Shown one piece after another: positions 1 to 12,590 of a stretch of DNA of 64,000 bases. A model generated the notes under the pieces. It was given only the letters and a program-made list of their open reading frames with translations, did not search any database and had not been told where the DNA came from. This stretch comes from Symsagittifera roscoffensis (Eukaryota > Xenacoelomorpha > Acoela > Convolutidae), in contig NC_087066.1 in assembly GCF_963678635.1 (NCBI RefSeq), positions 22,415,996-22,479,995 on the forward strand, in the 5' to 3' direction. The first letter of the stretch is position 1. Every line of letters starts with the position of its first letter. Both the position numbers and the translations under genes were made by a program.

Positions 1-205
1 TGTGAATTATTTCTAACGGAAATTTTGCTGTTTGATTATTATATAATACTGTAAATATCACCAAATTGTTCACACTTATCAAGTATACAACAATCACTAA
101 CCGATTAGTCCAGCTACCACCAACAACGATAGCTGTAATAATATATAATTAATGCTTAAAACCTCGCTTTTACATATATCTCAAGTCCTGACCTCTAAGT
201 CATCA
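1..205 (+). repeat. Left terminal direct repeat
   Basis: It matches 675-880 closely, sharing the CTAACCGATTAGTCCAGCTACC segment (in part) and the AAAACCTCGCTTTTACATAT segment. It ends CATCA at 201-205, next to the putative primer-binding site. Its start may lie before base 1. Confidence 0.6.
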
Positions 206-674
206 TTTGGTAACAGGAGTGTGGGATTGCCATCAAAGCGATACGAATTCATGCGGAAGAAGACAAAAACAAGAATACGGATATTCTAATTCATTAAATC
301 CTGGCAATTTTGAGGAGTTTTGCATGGAGCTGACGTCTTCTAACAGCCATCATCACCAACGACGAAAATTGGGCCAAATCAGGATAGCCCCAAAGGAGCG
401 ACTACAGAAGAAAAAGAAGAAAAAAACTCATTCAAGGGTTGATAGCAGTTATTCTAACATCCAGAGACAGAGAAGAGTGTCTAAAACGGAAGCAGCCATG
501 TCATTTTCATCGACATTGTCTTAGACCAACTGATCAGTGGCTTGTTCGACCGGTGAAAAATCAAAAACCGTAAAACTTTTTTAAAAAGTAGTTGAGTCAT
601 AATCTTAGAAAATCAGGATGTCATTGAACTGTAATATCAAACATTATCCAACGAAATAGTTATCACTATTTATA

Positions 675-880
675 TGTGGATTGTTCCAAAGGGAAATTTT
701 GCTGTTTGATGATTATATAATACTGTAAATATCACCAAATTATTCATACTGATCAAGTATACAACAATCACTAACCGATTAGTCCAGCTACCAGCAACAA
801 CTATAGCTGTAATAATATATAATTAATAATTAAAACCTCGCTTTTACATATATCTCAAGTCCTGACCGCTCAAGTCATCA
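675..880 (+). repeat. Right terminal direct repeat
   Basis: Second copy of the repeat at 1-205, beginning TGTGGATT and ending GTCATCA. A handful of substitutions separate the two, so the insertion or duplication is not brand new. Confidence 0.6.
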
Positions 881-2064
881 TAATAATCTCGGAATTCTCA
901 TTGTTTGTTCAATATTTTTAAATTTTTTTATTCTTTTCATTATTATGTGGTTTCTTTCAACTCATTCAATGCCAAAGAAAATCAAAAAAAGAAGTTTTTA
1001 ATACAGGGATGAACAAAAGGCTAACAAATAGCCAAATTTTTTTTCCTAGTCACAATGTTTTCTTTTAGGACGTAACAAGAAAATGAAAATTTAAGCTCTG
1101 AAAATGGTACTATATTGAATTCGTAGCTCAAGAGAAGCTCAACCATACCAATTTTGTTGAAATCCAATAAGTTTCCTTAGAGATATGATCTTTTTTCTGC
1201 TGCCAGTCATTCTGTTATGAAAATATTTTTTCTAGAACCCATAACTTTATGAGTCAATTTTAACATGATTTGATTGTAGTTTCAATCAAAAGATCATGGC
1301 TAGAGCTCTCTAAAGCACTCCCATTTTTTGCCAATTTAGAGAGAAAAAGATGTTTTAAGCTAATCGCAACTTTGGCGAAAATTGACTTTTATACCAATTC
1401 TGAGTTTTTCCTCGTGTCTTTGAAGTTTTCCTTTTTACTGAGGAACGCAAGGTAATTAGAAGCTCAATTGTGATTTTGAAAAACAGAGTAAGTGAGTGAT
1501 TACGATGAACCTATTGTAGTTTTAGTTTCTAAGAAAACATTTGGGGAAGCCGTACCAAAAACAAAAAAAATTTATGCAAAGTAGCAAAATAACATTTGAA
1601 TTTTGAATTACGCAATTACATCTAAGCAAATTTTCAGTTTGAGCAAACGAGGTAGCTCTCGGAGCGACTTCAGAAGCAGGTTTAGTATTAAAGCACGTTA
1701 AATTGTGCTGTAAGCCTTAAAAATTGGTTTAGGTCTATTTTTTAAAAGATAAACCCAAAGCTTTAGTTTATGCTTAACTTGTCAATAATGTTCAGCGAAA
1801 TATGATCTGAATTTTCGCTTTCAAAGGCGTTTGTCACCTGTAAACATTTATATATGATCAAAATGAACCTTTGGATGATTAAAAACTGACGTTTACACAG
1901 TTTTTTCTTTGTACATGTTTTTCGACTAAGCACTTAGGGTAGGCGCTTTTTGTGCTTACTCGACTCAAAAGTGTTTTTTTCATAAGAACAGAATTATAAG
2001 TAGTGCATATTATAAAAACCGTGCAATTTTGACCCGTTTGATAATAAAAGCTATCAGTCAGTCA
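881..2064. other. AT-rich spacer, no gene seen
   Basis: A 61-codon open frame at 1270-1455 has no recognisable motif and looks like chance. No RNA gene or terminal repeat is visible. Confidence 0.5.
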
Positions 2065-5000
2065 GTCGTGGGCTATACTGTCTTCCAGTACCCGTTTTTG
2101 CTTGTTTTGACCGGTCTTTGAACTTTTTTCTTGATGACCTCCATGCTAGTTGACTATCCTTGTATGGGACCATGTCTTAACTCTATGTATCTATAGCTAG
2201 GATGATACAACTTCGAGGTTAAGCGTAGATTACACCAGTGTTCATGATGTTAGCATCATGAGTACGGTTAAAATAGGTTTAGTCAGGTTTTTTAGTCAAT
2301 TTTTGTTGTTACAGGTCTTTTTTTAATGAGTATACATCAAGTTTTTAGGAAAAACTTTTCGTAGAAATGACGGGTTTAAATGGGAGTAATATCATTAGTT
2401 CGGTCTTGAGCGGGGCTTTCTCCTAGTACCCGAGTTTATTTGTTTTTGGAAAGTATTTAGGAAAAAGATATGCATATTTATTAGAGAAACGTTAAAACCA
2501 GTTGAAGGGCTCGATAAAAGATGATGTGATATCTCATTGTAAATTGAAGCTAGGATGATAAAATTTTGAGGTTAAGCGTAAATTAAAACATTTTTGATAA
2601 TTTTATTGTCAGATTTACTGTTAAAACGTTTTCAATCACTTTTTTTGGTCATTTTTTGTTGTTACAGGATTTTTTTTTTGATGAGTACACATCAGTTTTT
2701 TTAAGATAACTCTTCATAGAGATGACGGATTCAAGTGGGAGGGGTATCGTTAGTTTGGTCTTGAGTAGGGCTTTCTCCTAGTACCCAAGTTTGTTTGTTT
2801 TGTTAAGTATTTAGGAAAAATATATGCACATTTATTAGAGAAACGTTAGACCAGTTGAAGGGCTCGTTAAATGATGTGATATCTCATTGTATATTGAAGC
2901 TAAGATGATAAAACTTTGATGTTAAGCGTAAATTACAACATTATTGAAGATGTTTTTATCAGATTTACTGTTAAAGTGTTTTCAGTCACTTTTTTGGTCA
3001 TTTTTTGTTAGTCCTTTTTATTGTTACAGGACTTTTTTTTAATGAGTACACATCAGTTTTTTAAAAAGAAATTTTCGTAGAGATGACGGATTTCAGTTGA
3101 AGGGGTATCATTAGTTCGGTCTTGAGCAGGGCTTTCTCCTAGTTTGTTTGTTTTGTTAAGTATTTAGGAAAAATATATGCATACTTATTAGAGAAACGTA
3201 TGACCAGTTGAAGGGCTCGTTAAATGATGTGATATCTCACTGTATATTGAAGCTAAGATGATAAAACTTTGAGGTTAAGCGTAAATTACAACATTATTGA
3301 AGATGTTTTTATCAGATTTACTGTTAAAGTGTTTTCAGTCACTTTTTTGGTCATTTTTTGTTAGTCCTTTTTATTGTTACAGGACTTTTTTTTAATGAGT
3401 ACACATCAGTTTTTTAAAAAGAAATTTTCGTAGAGATGACGGATTTCAGTTGAAGGGGTATCATTAGTTCGGTCTTGAGCAGGGCTTTCTCCTAGTTTGT
3501 TTGTTTTGTTAAGTATTATGAAAAATATATGCATACTTATTAGAGAAACGTATGACCAGTTGAAGGGCTCGTTAAATGATGTGATATCTCATTGTATATT
3601 GAAGCTAAGATGATAAAACTTTGAGGTTAAGCGTAAATTACAACATTATTGATGATGTTTTTATCAGATTTACTGTTAAAGTGTTTTCAGTCACTTTTTG
3701 TGGTCATTTTTTGTTAGTCCTTTTTATTGTTACAGGATTTTTTTTGATGAGTACACATCAGTTTTTTTAAGAGAACTCCTCATAGAGATGACGGATTCAA
3801 GTGGGAGGAGTATCATTAGTTCGATCTTGAGCAGGGCTTTCTCCTAGTACCCAAGTTTGTTTGTTTTGTGAAGTTTTTAGGAAAAATATATGCATATTTA
3901 TTAGAGAAAGTTGAAACGAGTTGAAGGGCTCGATAAAAGATGTGATAACTCATTGTATATTGAAGCTAGGATGATTAAACTTTGAGGTTAAGCGTAAAGT
4001 ACAACAAGGTTGATGATTTTATTATCAGATTTACAGTTAAACGTTTTCAGTCACTTTTTTTGGTAATTTTTTGTTGTTACAGTATTTTTTTTATTAATGT
4101 GTATATATCAGTTTTTTAAGGAGAACTCGTCGTAGAGATGACGGATTTAAGTGAGAGGGGTATCAATAGTTCAGTCCTGAGCAGGGCTTTCTCCTAGTAC
4201 CTAGTTTGTTTGTTTTGTTAAGTATTTAGGAAAAATATATGCATATTTATTAGAGAAACGTTAGACCAGTTGAAGGGCTCGTTAAATGATGTGATATCTC
4301 ATTGTATATTGAAGCTAAGATGATAAAACTTTGAGGTTAAGCGTAAATTACAACATTATTGAAGATGTTTTTATCAGATTTACTGTTAAAGTGTTTTCAG
4401 TCATTTTTTTGGTCATTTTTTGTTAGTCCTTTTTATTGTTACAGGATTTTTTTTTTAATGAGTACACATCAGTTTTTTTAAGAGAACTCCTCATAGAGAT
4501 GACGGATTCAAGTGGGAGGGGTATCATTAGTTCGGTCTTGAGCAGGGCTTTCTCCTAGTACCCGAGTTTAATTGTTTTGTGAAGTATTTAAGAAAAATAT
4601 ATGCATATTTATTAGAGAAAATTAAAACGAGTTGAAGGGCTCGTTAAATGATGTGATATCTCATTGTATATTGAAGCTAGGATAATAAAACTTTGAGGTT
4701 AAGCGTAAAGTACAACAGTGTTGATAATTTTTTTATGAGATTTACAGTTAAACGTTTTCGGTAACTTTTTTTGGTATTTTTTTGTTGTTACAGTATTTTT
4801 TTTTATTAATATTTATACATCAGTTTTTTAAGAAGAACTCGTCGTAGAGTTGACGGATTTAAGTGAGAGGGATATCAATAGTTTGGTCATGAGCAGCGCT
4901 TTCTCCTAGTACCCTAGTTTGTTTTTTTTTTTTTAAGTATTTACGAAAAATATATACATATTTATTAGAGAAAGTTAAAACCAGTTGAAGGGCTCGATAA

Positions 5001-8000
5001 AAGATGTGATAACTCATTGTATATTGAAGCTAAGATGATAAAACTTTGAGGTTAAGCGTAAATTACAACATAATTGATGATGTTTTTATCAGATTTTTTG
5101 TTGAAGTGTTTTCAGTCACTTTTTTTGGTCATTTTTTGTTGTTACAGGATTTTTTTTTTTTGATGAGTACACATCAGTTTTTTTAAGAGAACTCCTCGTA
5201 GAGATGACGGATTCAAGTGGGAGGGGTATCATTAGTTTGGTCTTGGGCAGGGCTTTCTCCTAGTACCCGAGTTTATTTGTTTTGGTAAATATTTAGGAAA
5301 AAAATATGCAAATTTCTTAGAGAAACGTTAAAACCAGTTGAAGGGCTCAATAAAAGATGTGATAACTCATTGTATATTGAAGCTAGGATGATAAATTTTT
5401 GAGTTTAAGCGTAAAATACAACAGTTTTGATGATGTTATTATCAGATTTACTGTTAAAAAATTTGTCAGTCATTTTTTTTCGGTCAGTTTTTTTTGTTAA
5501 AGTCATTTTTGTTGTTACAGGACTTTTTTTAATGAGTACACATCAGTTTTTTACAAAGAACTTTTTGTAGAGATTAAGGATTTAAGTGGGAGGAATATCA
5601 TTAGATTGGCCTTGAGCAGGGCTGTCTTCTAGTACCAAAGTTTGTTTGTTTTGGTAAGTATTTAGGAAAAAAATATGCAAATTTTTCAGAGAAACCTCAA
5701 AACCAGTTGAAAAGCTCGATAAAAGATGTGATAACTCATTGTATATTGAAGCTAGGATAATTATACTTTGAGGTTAAGCGTAAAGTATAACACTGTTGAT
5801 GATTTCATTATCAGATTTACAGTTAAACGTTTTCAGTCACTTGTTTTGGTAATTTTTTGTTGTTACAGTATTTTTTTTTATTATTGTGTATACATCAGTT
5901 TTTCAAGAAGAACTCGTCGTAGAGATGACGGATTTAAGTGAAAGGGGTATCAATAGTTCAGTCCTGAGCAGGGCGTTCTCCTAGTACCCTAGTTTGTTTG
6001 TTTTGTTAAGTATTTAGGAAAAATATATGCATATTTATTAGAGAAACGTTAGACCAGTTGAAGGTCTCGTTAAATGATGTGATATCTCATTGTATATTGA
6101 AGCTAAGATGATAAAACTTTGAGGTTAAGCGTAAATTACAACATTATTGATGATGTTTTTATCAGATTTACTGTTAAAGTGTTTTCAGTCTTTTTTTTGG
6201 TCATTTTTTGTTGTTACAGGATTTTTTTTTGATGAGTACACATCAGTTTTTTTAAGAGAACTCCTCATAGAGATGACGGATTCAAGTGGGAGGGGTATCA
6301 TTAGTTTTGTCTTGAGCAGGGCTTTCTCCTAGTACCCGAGTTTGTTTGTTTTGTGAAGTATTTAGGAAAAATATATGCATATTTATTAGAGAAAGTTAAA
6401 ACCAGTTGAAGGGCTCGATAAAAGATGTGATAACTCATTGTATATTGAAGCTAGGATAATAAAACTTTGAGGTTAAGCGTAAAGTACAACAGTGTTGATG
6501 ATTTTATTATCAGATTTACAGTTGAACGTTTTCAGTCACTTTTTTTGGTAATTTTTTGTTGTTACAGGATTTTTTTTTTGATGAGTACACATCAGTTTTT
6601 TTAAGATAACTCCTCATAGAGATGACGGATTCAAGTGGGAGGGGTATCATTAGTTTGATCTTGAGTAGGGCTTTCTCCTAGTACCAAAGTTTGTTTGTTT
6701 TGGTAAGTATTTAGGAAAAAAATATGCAAATTTTTCAGAGAAACCTCAAAACCAGTTGAAAAGCTGGATAAAAGATGTGATAACTCATTGTATATTGAAG
6801 CTAGGATAATTATACTTTGAGGTTAAGCGTAAAGTATAACACTGTTGATAATTTCATTATCAGATTTACAGTTAAACGTTTTCAGTCACTTGTTTTGGTA
6901 ATTTTTTGTTGTTACAGTATTTTTTTTTATTAATGTGTATACATCAGTTTTTCAAGAAGAACTCGTCGTAGAGATGACGGATTTAAGTGAAAGGGGTATC
7001 AATAGTTCAGTCCTGAGCAGGGCGTTCTCCTAGTACCCTAGTTTGTTTGTTTTGTTAAGTATTTAGGAAAAATATATGCATATTTATTAGAGAAACGTTA
7101 GACCAGTTGACGGTCTCGTTAAATGATGTGATATCTCATTGTATATTGAAGCTAAGATGATAAAACTTTGAGGTTAAGCGTAAACTACAACATTATTGAT
7201 GATGTTTTTATCAGATTTACTGTTAAAGTGTTTTCAGTCTTTTTTTTTTGGTCATTTTTTTGTTGTTACAGGATTTTTTTTTTTGTTGAGTACACGTCAG
7301 TTTTTTTTAAGAGAACTCCTCATAGAGATGACGGATTCAAGTGGGAGGGGTATCATTAGTTTGGTCTTGAGCAGGGCTTTCTCCTAGTACCCGAGTTTGT
7401 TTGTTTTGTGAAGTATTTAGGAAAAATATATGCATATTTATTAGAGAAAGTTAAAACCAGTTGAAGGGCTCAATAAAAGATGTGATAACTCATTGTATAT
7501 TGAAGCTAGGATGATAAAACTTTGAGATTAAGCGTAACGTACAACAGTGTTGATGATTTTATTATCAGATTTACAGTTGAACGTTTTCAGTCACTTTTTT
7601 TGGTAATTTTTTGTTGTTACAGTATTTTTTTTATTAATGTTTATACATCAGTTTTTTAAGAAGAACTCGTCGTAGAGATGACGGATTTAAGTGAAAGGGG
7701 TATCAGTAGTTCAGTCCTGAGCAGGGAGTTCTCCTAGTACCCTAGTTTGTTTGTTTTGTTAAGTATTTAGGAAAAATATATGCATATTTATTAGAGAAAC
7801 GTTAGACCAGTTGAAGGGCTCGTTAAATGATGTGATATCTCATTGTATATTGAAGCTAAGATGATAAAACTTTGAGGTTAAGCCTAAATTACAACAATAT
7901 TGATGATGTTTTTATCAGATTTACTGTTAAAGTGTTTTCAGTCACTTTTTTTGGTCATTTTTTGTTGTTACAGGATTTTTTTTTTCGATAAGTACACAAT

Positions 8001-11000
8001 TTTTTTTAAGAGAACTCCTCATAGAGATGACGAATTCAAGTGGGAGGGGTATCATTAGTTTGGTCTTCAGCAGGGCTTTCTCCTAGTACCCGAGTTTGTT
8101 TGTTTTGTGAAGTATTTAGGAAAAATATATGCATATTTATTAGAGAAAGTTGAAACCAGTTGAAGGGCTCGATAAAAGATATGTGATAACTCATTGTATA
8201 TTAAAGCTAGGATGATAAAACTTTGAGGTTAAGCGTAAAGTACAACAGTGTTGATGATTTTATTATCAGATTTACAGTTAAACGTTTTCAGTCACTTTTT
8301 TTGGTAATATTTTGTTGTTACAGTTTTTTTTTATTAATGTTTATACATCAGTTTTTTAAGAAGAACTCGTCGTAGAGATGACGGATTTAAGTGAAAGGAG
8401 TACCAATAGTTCAGTCCTGAGTAGGGCGTTCTCCTAGTACCCTAGTTTGTTTGTTTTGTTAAGTATTTAGGAAAAATATATGCATATTTATTAGAGAAAC
8501 GTTAGACCAATTGAAGGGCTCGTTAAATGATGTGATATCTCATTGTATATTGAAGCTAAGATGATAAAACTTTGAGGTTAAGCGTAAATTACAACATTAT
8601 TGATGATGTTTTTATCAGATTTACCGTTAAAGTGTTTTCAGTCACTTTTTTTGGTCATTTTTTGTTGTTACAGGATTTTTTTTTTCGATGAGTACACATT
8701 TTTTTTCAAGAGAACTCCTCATAGAGATGCCGGATTCAAGTGGGAGGGGTATCATTAGTTTGGTATTCAGCAGGGCTTTCTCCTAGTACCCGAGTTTGTT
8801 TGTTTTGTGAACTATTTAGGAAAAATATATGCATATTTATTAGAGAAAGTTAAAACCAGTTGAAGGGCTCGATAAAAGATATGTGATAACTCATTGTATA
8901 TTAAAGCTAGGATGATAAAACTTTGAGGTTAAGCGTAAAGTACAACAGTGTTGATGATTTTATTATCAGATTTACAGTTGAACGTTTTCAGTCACTTTTT
9001 TTGGTAATTTTTTGTTGTTACAGTATTTTTTTTATTAATGTTTATACATCAGTTTTTTAAGAAGAACTCGTCGTAGAGATGACGGATTTAAGTGAAAGGG
9101 GTATCAGTAGTTCAGTCCTGAGCAGGGAGTTCTCCTAGTACCCTAGTTTGTTTGTTTTGTTAAGTATTTAGGAAAAATATATGCATATTTATTAGAGAAA
9201 CGTTAGACCAGTTGAAGGGCTCGTTAAATGATGTGATATCTCATTGTATATTGAAGCTAAGATGATAAAACTTTGAGGTTAAGCGTAAATTACAACATTA
9301 TTGATGATGTTTTTATCAGATTTACCGTTAAAGTGTTTTCAGTCACTTTTTTTGGTCATTTTTTGTTGTTACAGGATTTTTTTTTTCGATGAGTACACAT
9401 TTTTTTTCAAGAGAACTCCTCATAGAGATGCCGGATTCAAGTGGGAGGGGTATCATTAGTTTGGTATTCAGCAGGGCTTTCTCCTAGTACCCGAGTTTGT
9501 TTGTTTTGTGAAGTATTTAGGAAAAATATATGCATATTTATTAGAGAAAGTTAAAACCAGTTGAAGGGCTCGATAAAAGATATGTGATAACTCATTGTAT
9601 ATTAAAGCTAGGATGATAAAACTTTGAGGTTAAGCGTAAAGTACAACAGTGTTGATGATTTTATTATCAGATTTACAGTTAAACGTTTTCAGTCACTTTT
9701 TTTGGTAATATTTTGTTGTTACAGTTTTTTTTTATTAATGTTTATACATCAGTTTTTTAAGAAGAACTCGTCGTAGAGATGACGGATTTAAGTGAGAGGG
9801 GTATCAATAGTTCAATCATGAGCAGAGCGTTCTCCTAGGACCCTAGTTTGTTTGTTTTGTTAAATATTGAGGAAAAAATATATGCATATTTATTAGAGAA
9901 AGTTAAAACCAGTTGAAGGGCTCGATAAAAGATGTGATAACCCATTGTATATTGAAGCTAGGATGATAAAACTTTGAGGTTAAGCGTAAAGTACAACAGT
10001 GTTGATAATTTTATTATCAGATTTACAGTTAAACGTTTTCAGTCACTTTTTGTGGTAATTTTTTGTTGTTACAGTTTTTTTTTATTAATGTTTATACATC
10101 AGTTTTTTAAGAAGAACTCGTCGTAGAGATGACGGATTTAAGTGAGAGGGGTATCAATAGTTCAGTCATGAGCAGAGCGTTCTCCTAGGACCCTAGTTTG
10201 TTTGTTTTGTTAAATATTGAGGAAAAAATATATGCATATTTATTAGAGAAAGTTAAAACCAATTGAAGGGCTCGTTAAATGATGTGATATCTCATTGTAT
10301 ATTGAAGCTAAGATGATAAAACTTTGAGGTTAACCGTAAATTACAACATTATTGATGATGTTTTTATCAGATTTACTGTTAAAGTGTTTTCAGTCACTTT
10401 TTTTGGTCATTTTTTGTTAGTCGTTTTTATTGTTACAGGATTTTTTTTTGATGAATACACATCAGTTTTTTTGAGAGAACTCCTCATAGAGATGAGAGAT
10501 TCAAATGGGAGGAGTTTTATTAGTTCGGTCTTGAGCAGGGTTTTCTCCTAGTACCCGAGTTTGTTTGTTTTGTGAAGTATTTAGGAAAAATATATGCATA
10601 TTTATTAGAGAAACGTTAAGCCAGTTGAAGGGCTCGTTAAATGATGTGATATCTCATTGTATATTGAAGCTAAGATGATAAAATATTGAGGTTAAGCGTA
10701 AGTTACAACATTATTGATGATGTTTTTATCAGATTTACTGTTAAAAAGTTTTCAGTCATTTTTTTCGGTCAGTTTTTCTTAAAGTCCTTTTTATTGTTAC
10801 AGGACTTTTTTTTAATGAGTCTACATCAGTTTTTTACAAAAGAACTTTTCGTAGAGATTGCGGATTTAAGTGAGAGGAGTATCATTAGATTGGCCTTAAG
10901 CAGGGCTGTCTTCTAATACCCGAGTTTGTTTGTTTTGGTAAGGATTTAGGAAAAATATAGGCATATTTATTAGAGAAACCTTAAAAACCAGTTGAAGGGC

Positions 11001-11365
11001 TCGATAAAAGATGTGATAACTCCTTGTATTTTGAAGCTAGGATAGTAAAAGTTTGAGCTTAAGCGTAGAACACAACAGTGTTTATGATGTTATAATCAGG
11101 AGTAGGGTTAAAATAGGTTTAGTGAGGTTTTTTAGCCATTTTTTGTTGTTACAGGTCTTTTTTTTTAATGGGGTACACATCAGTCTTTTCAGAACAACTC
11201 GTCGAAAAATTGATGGAATCAAGTAGAAGTGGTACCATCCGTTCGTTCTTGAGAAGAGTTTTCTCGCAATACCCCATTTTGCTTGATTTGATGAGTATAC
11301 AGGAAAACTTATTACAGATTTGTTAGAGAAACTTTAATAATAGTTGAAGAGCTCGATAACAGATT
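2065..11365 (+). repeat. Satellite array, ~354-bp monomers, ~26 copies, with dimeric higher-order structure
   Basis: The landmark GAAGCTARGATGATAAAACT recurs near 2197, 2551, 2901, 3253, 3606, 3965, 4316, 4677, 5029, 5388, 5748, 6106, 6460, 6810, 7153, 7507, 7858, 8206, 8556, 8907, 9259, 9607, 9959, 10308, 10671 and 11036, a mean spacing of ~354 bp. Two main variants exist. Type A has CTAAGATG and ACAACATTATTGATGATG; type B has CTAGGATG and ACAACAGTGTTGATGATT with TATTAATGTTTATACATC. From ~6.1 to 9.9 kb they alternate, giving a ~705-bp dimer. The outermost units (near 2197 and 11036) are most diverged, as expected where unequal exchange homogenises the centre. Monomers contain several oligo-T tracts and a TTGTTGTTACAGG motif that resembles a 3' splice site. 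Short open frames in some units (for example 6147-6332 and 7196-7387) are not kept across units, so I do not call them genes. Confidence 0.93.
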
Positions 11366-11404
11366 TGAACTAATCCTCAACTCAATTTTGAACTAATCCT
11401 CAGC

Positions 11405-11520
11405 CGCATTAAATCGCCGCTTAAAAGTTATTAGCACTAAATAGTACGCGCATTATCCATCCCAAATTTCTCAAACTTGCAATTTTTAAAACATCATAAA
11501 AAATAATCACAGCTAACAAA
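11405..11520 (-). repeat. Diverged H-family (Helentron-like) fragment
   Basis: Read on the minus strand, it follows the central part of the H consensus: the TGTGATTATTTTTTATGATG block, then TTTAAAAATTGCA, then the GCGCGTAC and AAGCGGCGATTTAAT blocks in the right order. Both ends are missing. Confidence 0.5.
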
Positions 11521-12329
11521 TTTTGTTTTTTTTTGAGCTAATGGCAGCAAAATTTTTTCAAGGGTTAAAAAAAATCCCGTCGGAAATTGTTCAACAAAAT
11601 TTGGCCAGGAGAAAAAGTCGGAAAAAAACACAAAAATACCGTTGACTGAGATTTTTGAAAACAAAATTCAGAGACAAAAGATCTCAAAACAACAATTTTC
11701 GACATAGTTTTTATTCAAAATTTTTACGGAAAAAATTATCACAGCAAAAACTTCACGTAGGTTTGCATTTTGAAAACATTTTAACACATTTTGGAAAATA
11801 TTCCGGGTAAAATTTAATTCAAGAAGAAAGCTCAAGGAAATTTTTTGGCGTTAATTAATTTGCTAAATTAAAGATAGAATTGGAACTAGTTAAATGAAAA
11901 AATTTAGAGCAATTGATACTTCATCATAATAAATACTTTCCGGTTAAACAAAAAAAAATTTAAATTCAAAAATTGGTTCGGTTAAAATATAAACTCTGTT
12001 TAAAATATAGGTGCTAGAATTGGAATCTCATTGTCAAAACATAAATTTTACAATCAAAACAAGAATAGGAATATGCAGTAAGAAGTGGAGAGTTTTCAAA
12101 AATCCAAATTTTTGCACAATTGATTGAGAAAACACGACAAGAAATCTGAATACAATCGTTATAAAATTCTTACACAATTCAGAAAGTTTGCGACGAGCAA
12201 TTTTTATACAATGGTTTGCAATTTAAAATATTTCAAAATCATCAAATAGACCATCAAAAAAGTGAAAATATTTGAAAATGCTTCAAAAATGTGCAGCAAT
12301 TTTGTATGATGAGCAATTTTTATTCACTT

Positions 12330-12590
12330 GAAAGCAGGTCAGCCAAGGCTTAAATGAAAATTATCTCCTGGATTTCATTGACTAATGAAATCTTCCACTG
12401 ATCAAAAAAGCGAGGAAACTGTTTAATACTTGCGGGAAAGTCAAGTCGAATCCTTATTCATTGCATTTATTTTGTCCCACTGTTGTCGTCGCGTGTCAGT
12501 TTTTTTTAAATTTTCATTGGATATTTTACATGACAAATTCGCATAATTATTTGGTTATGAAAATTCACGAAAATTAGCTAATTTAGAATC
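12330..12590 (+). repeat. Diverged fragment of the 700-bp dispersed R repeat
   Basis: It shares in order AGGTCAGCCAAGGCTTAAA, TCTCCTGGATTTCATTGACTA, ACTTGCGGGAAAGTCAAGTCG and the following TTCATTGCAT with the copies at 51641-52340 and 53661-54366, at clearly lower identity. Confidence 0.6.

Larger units (their letters stand above)
1..880 (+). mobile_element. Short element with direct terminal repeats (TRIM-like / collapsed LTR element)
   Basis: Two ~205-bp direct repeats (1-205 and 675-880) flank an interior of ~470 bp. Both begin TGTG, end CA and are nearly identical along their length, as LTRs are. Just inside the left repeat, at 208-221, lies TGGTAACAGGAGTG, which starts with TGG as a tRNA primer-binding site should and sits two bases from the LTR end. 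The interior has one basic open frame (about 207-524) with a lysine-rich run, but no recognisable gag or pol motif. No clear purine tract precedes the right repeat. The left boundary coincides with the window edge, so the element may extend further and the target duplication cannot be tested. It could instead be a plain segmental duplication. Confidence 0.55.

Noticed and set aside
6147-10916. Recurring 60-76-codon frames with hydrophobic segments in satellite monomers, ending in a shared LSRAFS-like tail
   Set aside because: They depend on monomer type and indels, B-type units break them, and differences between monomers show no codon-position bias. They reflect the repeat, not a gene family.
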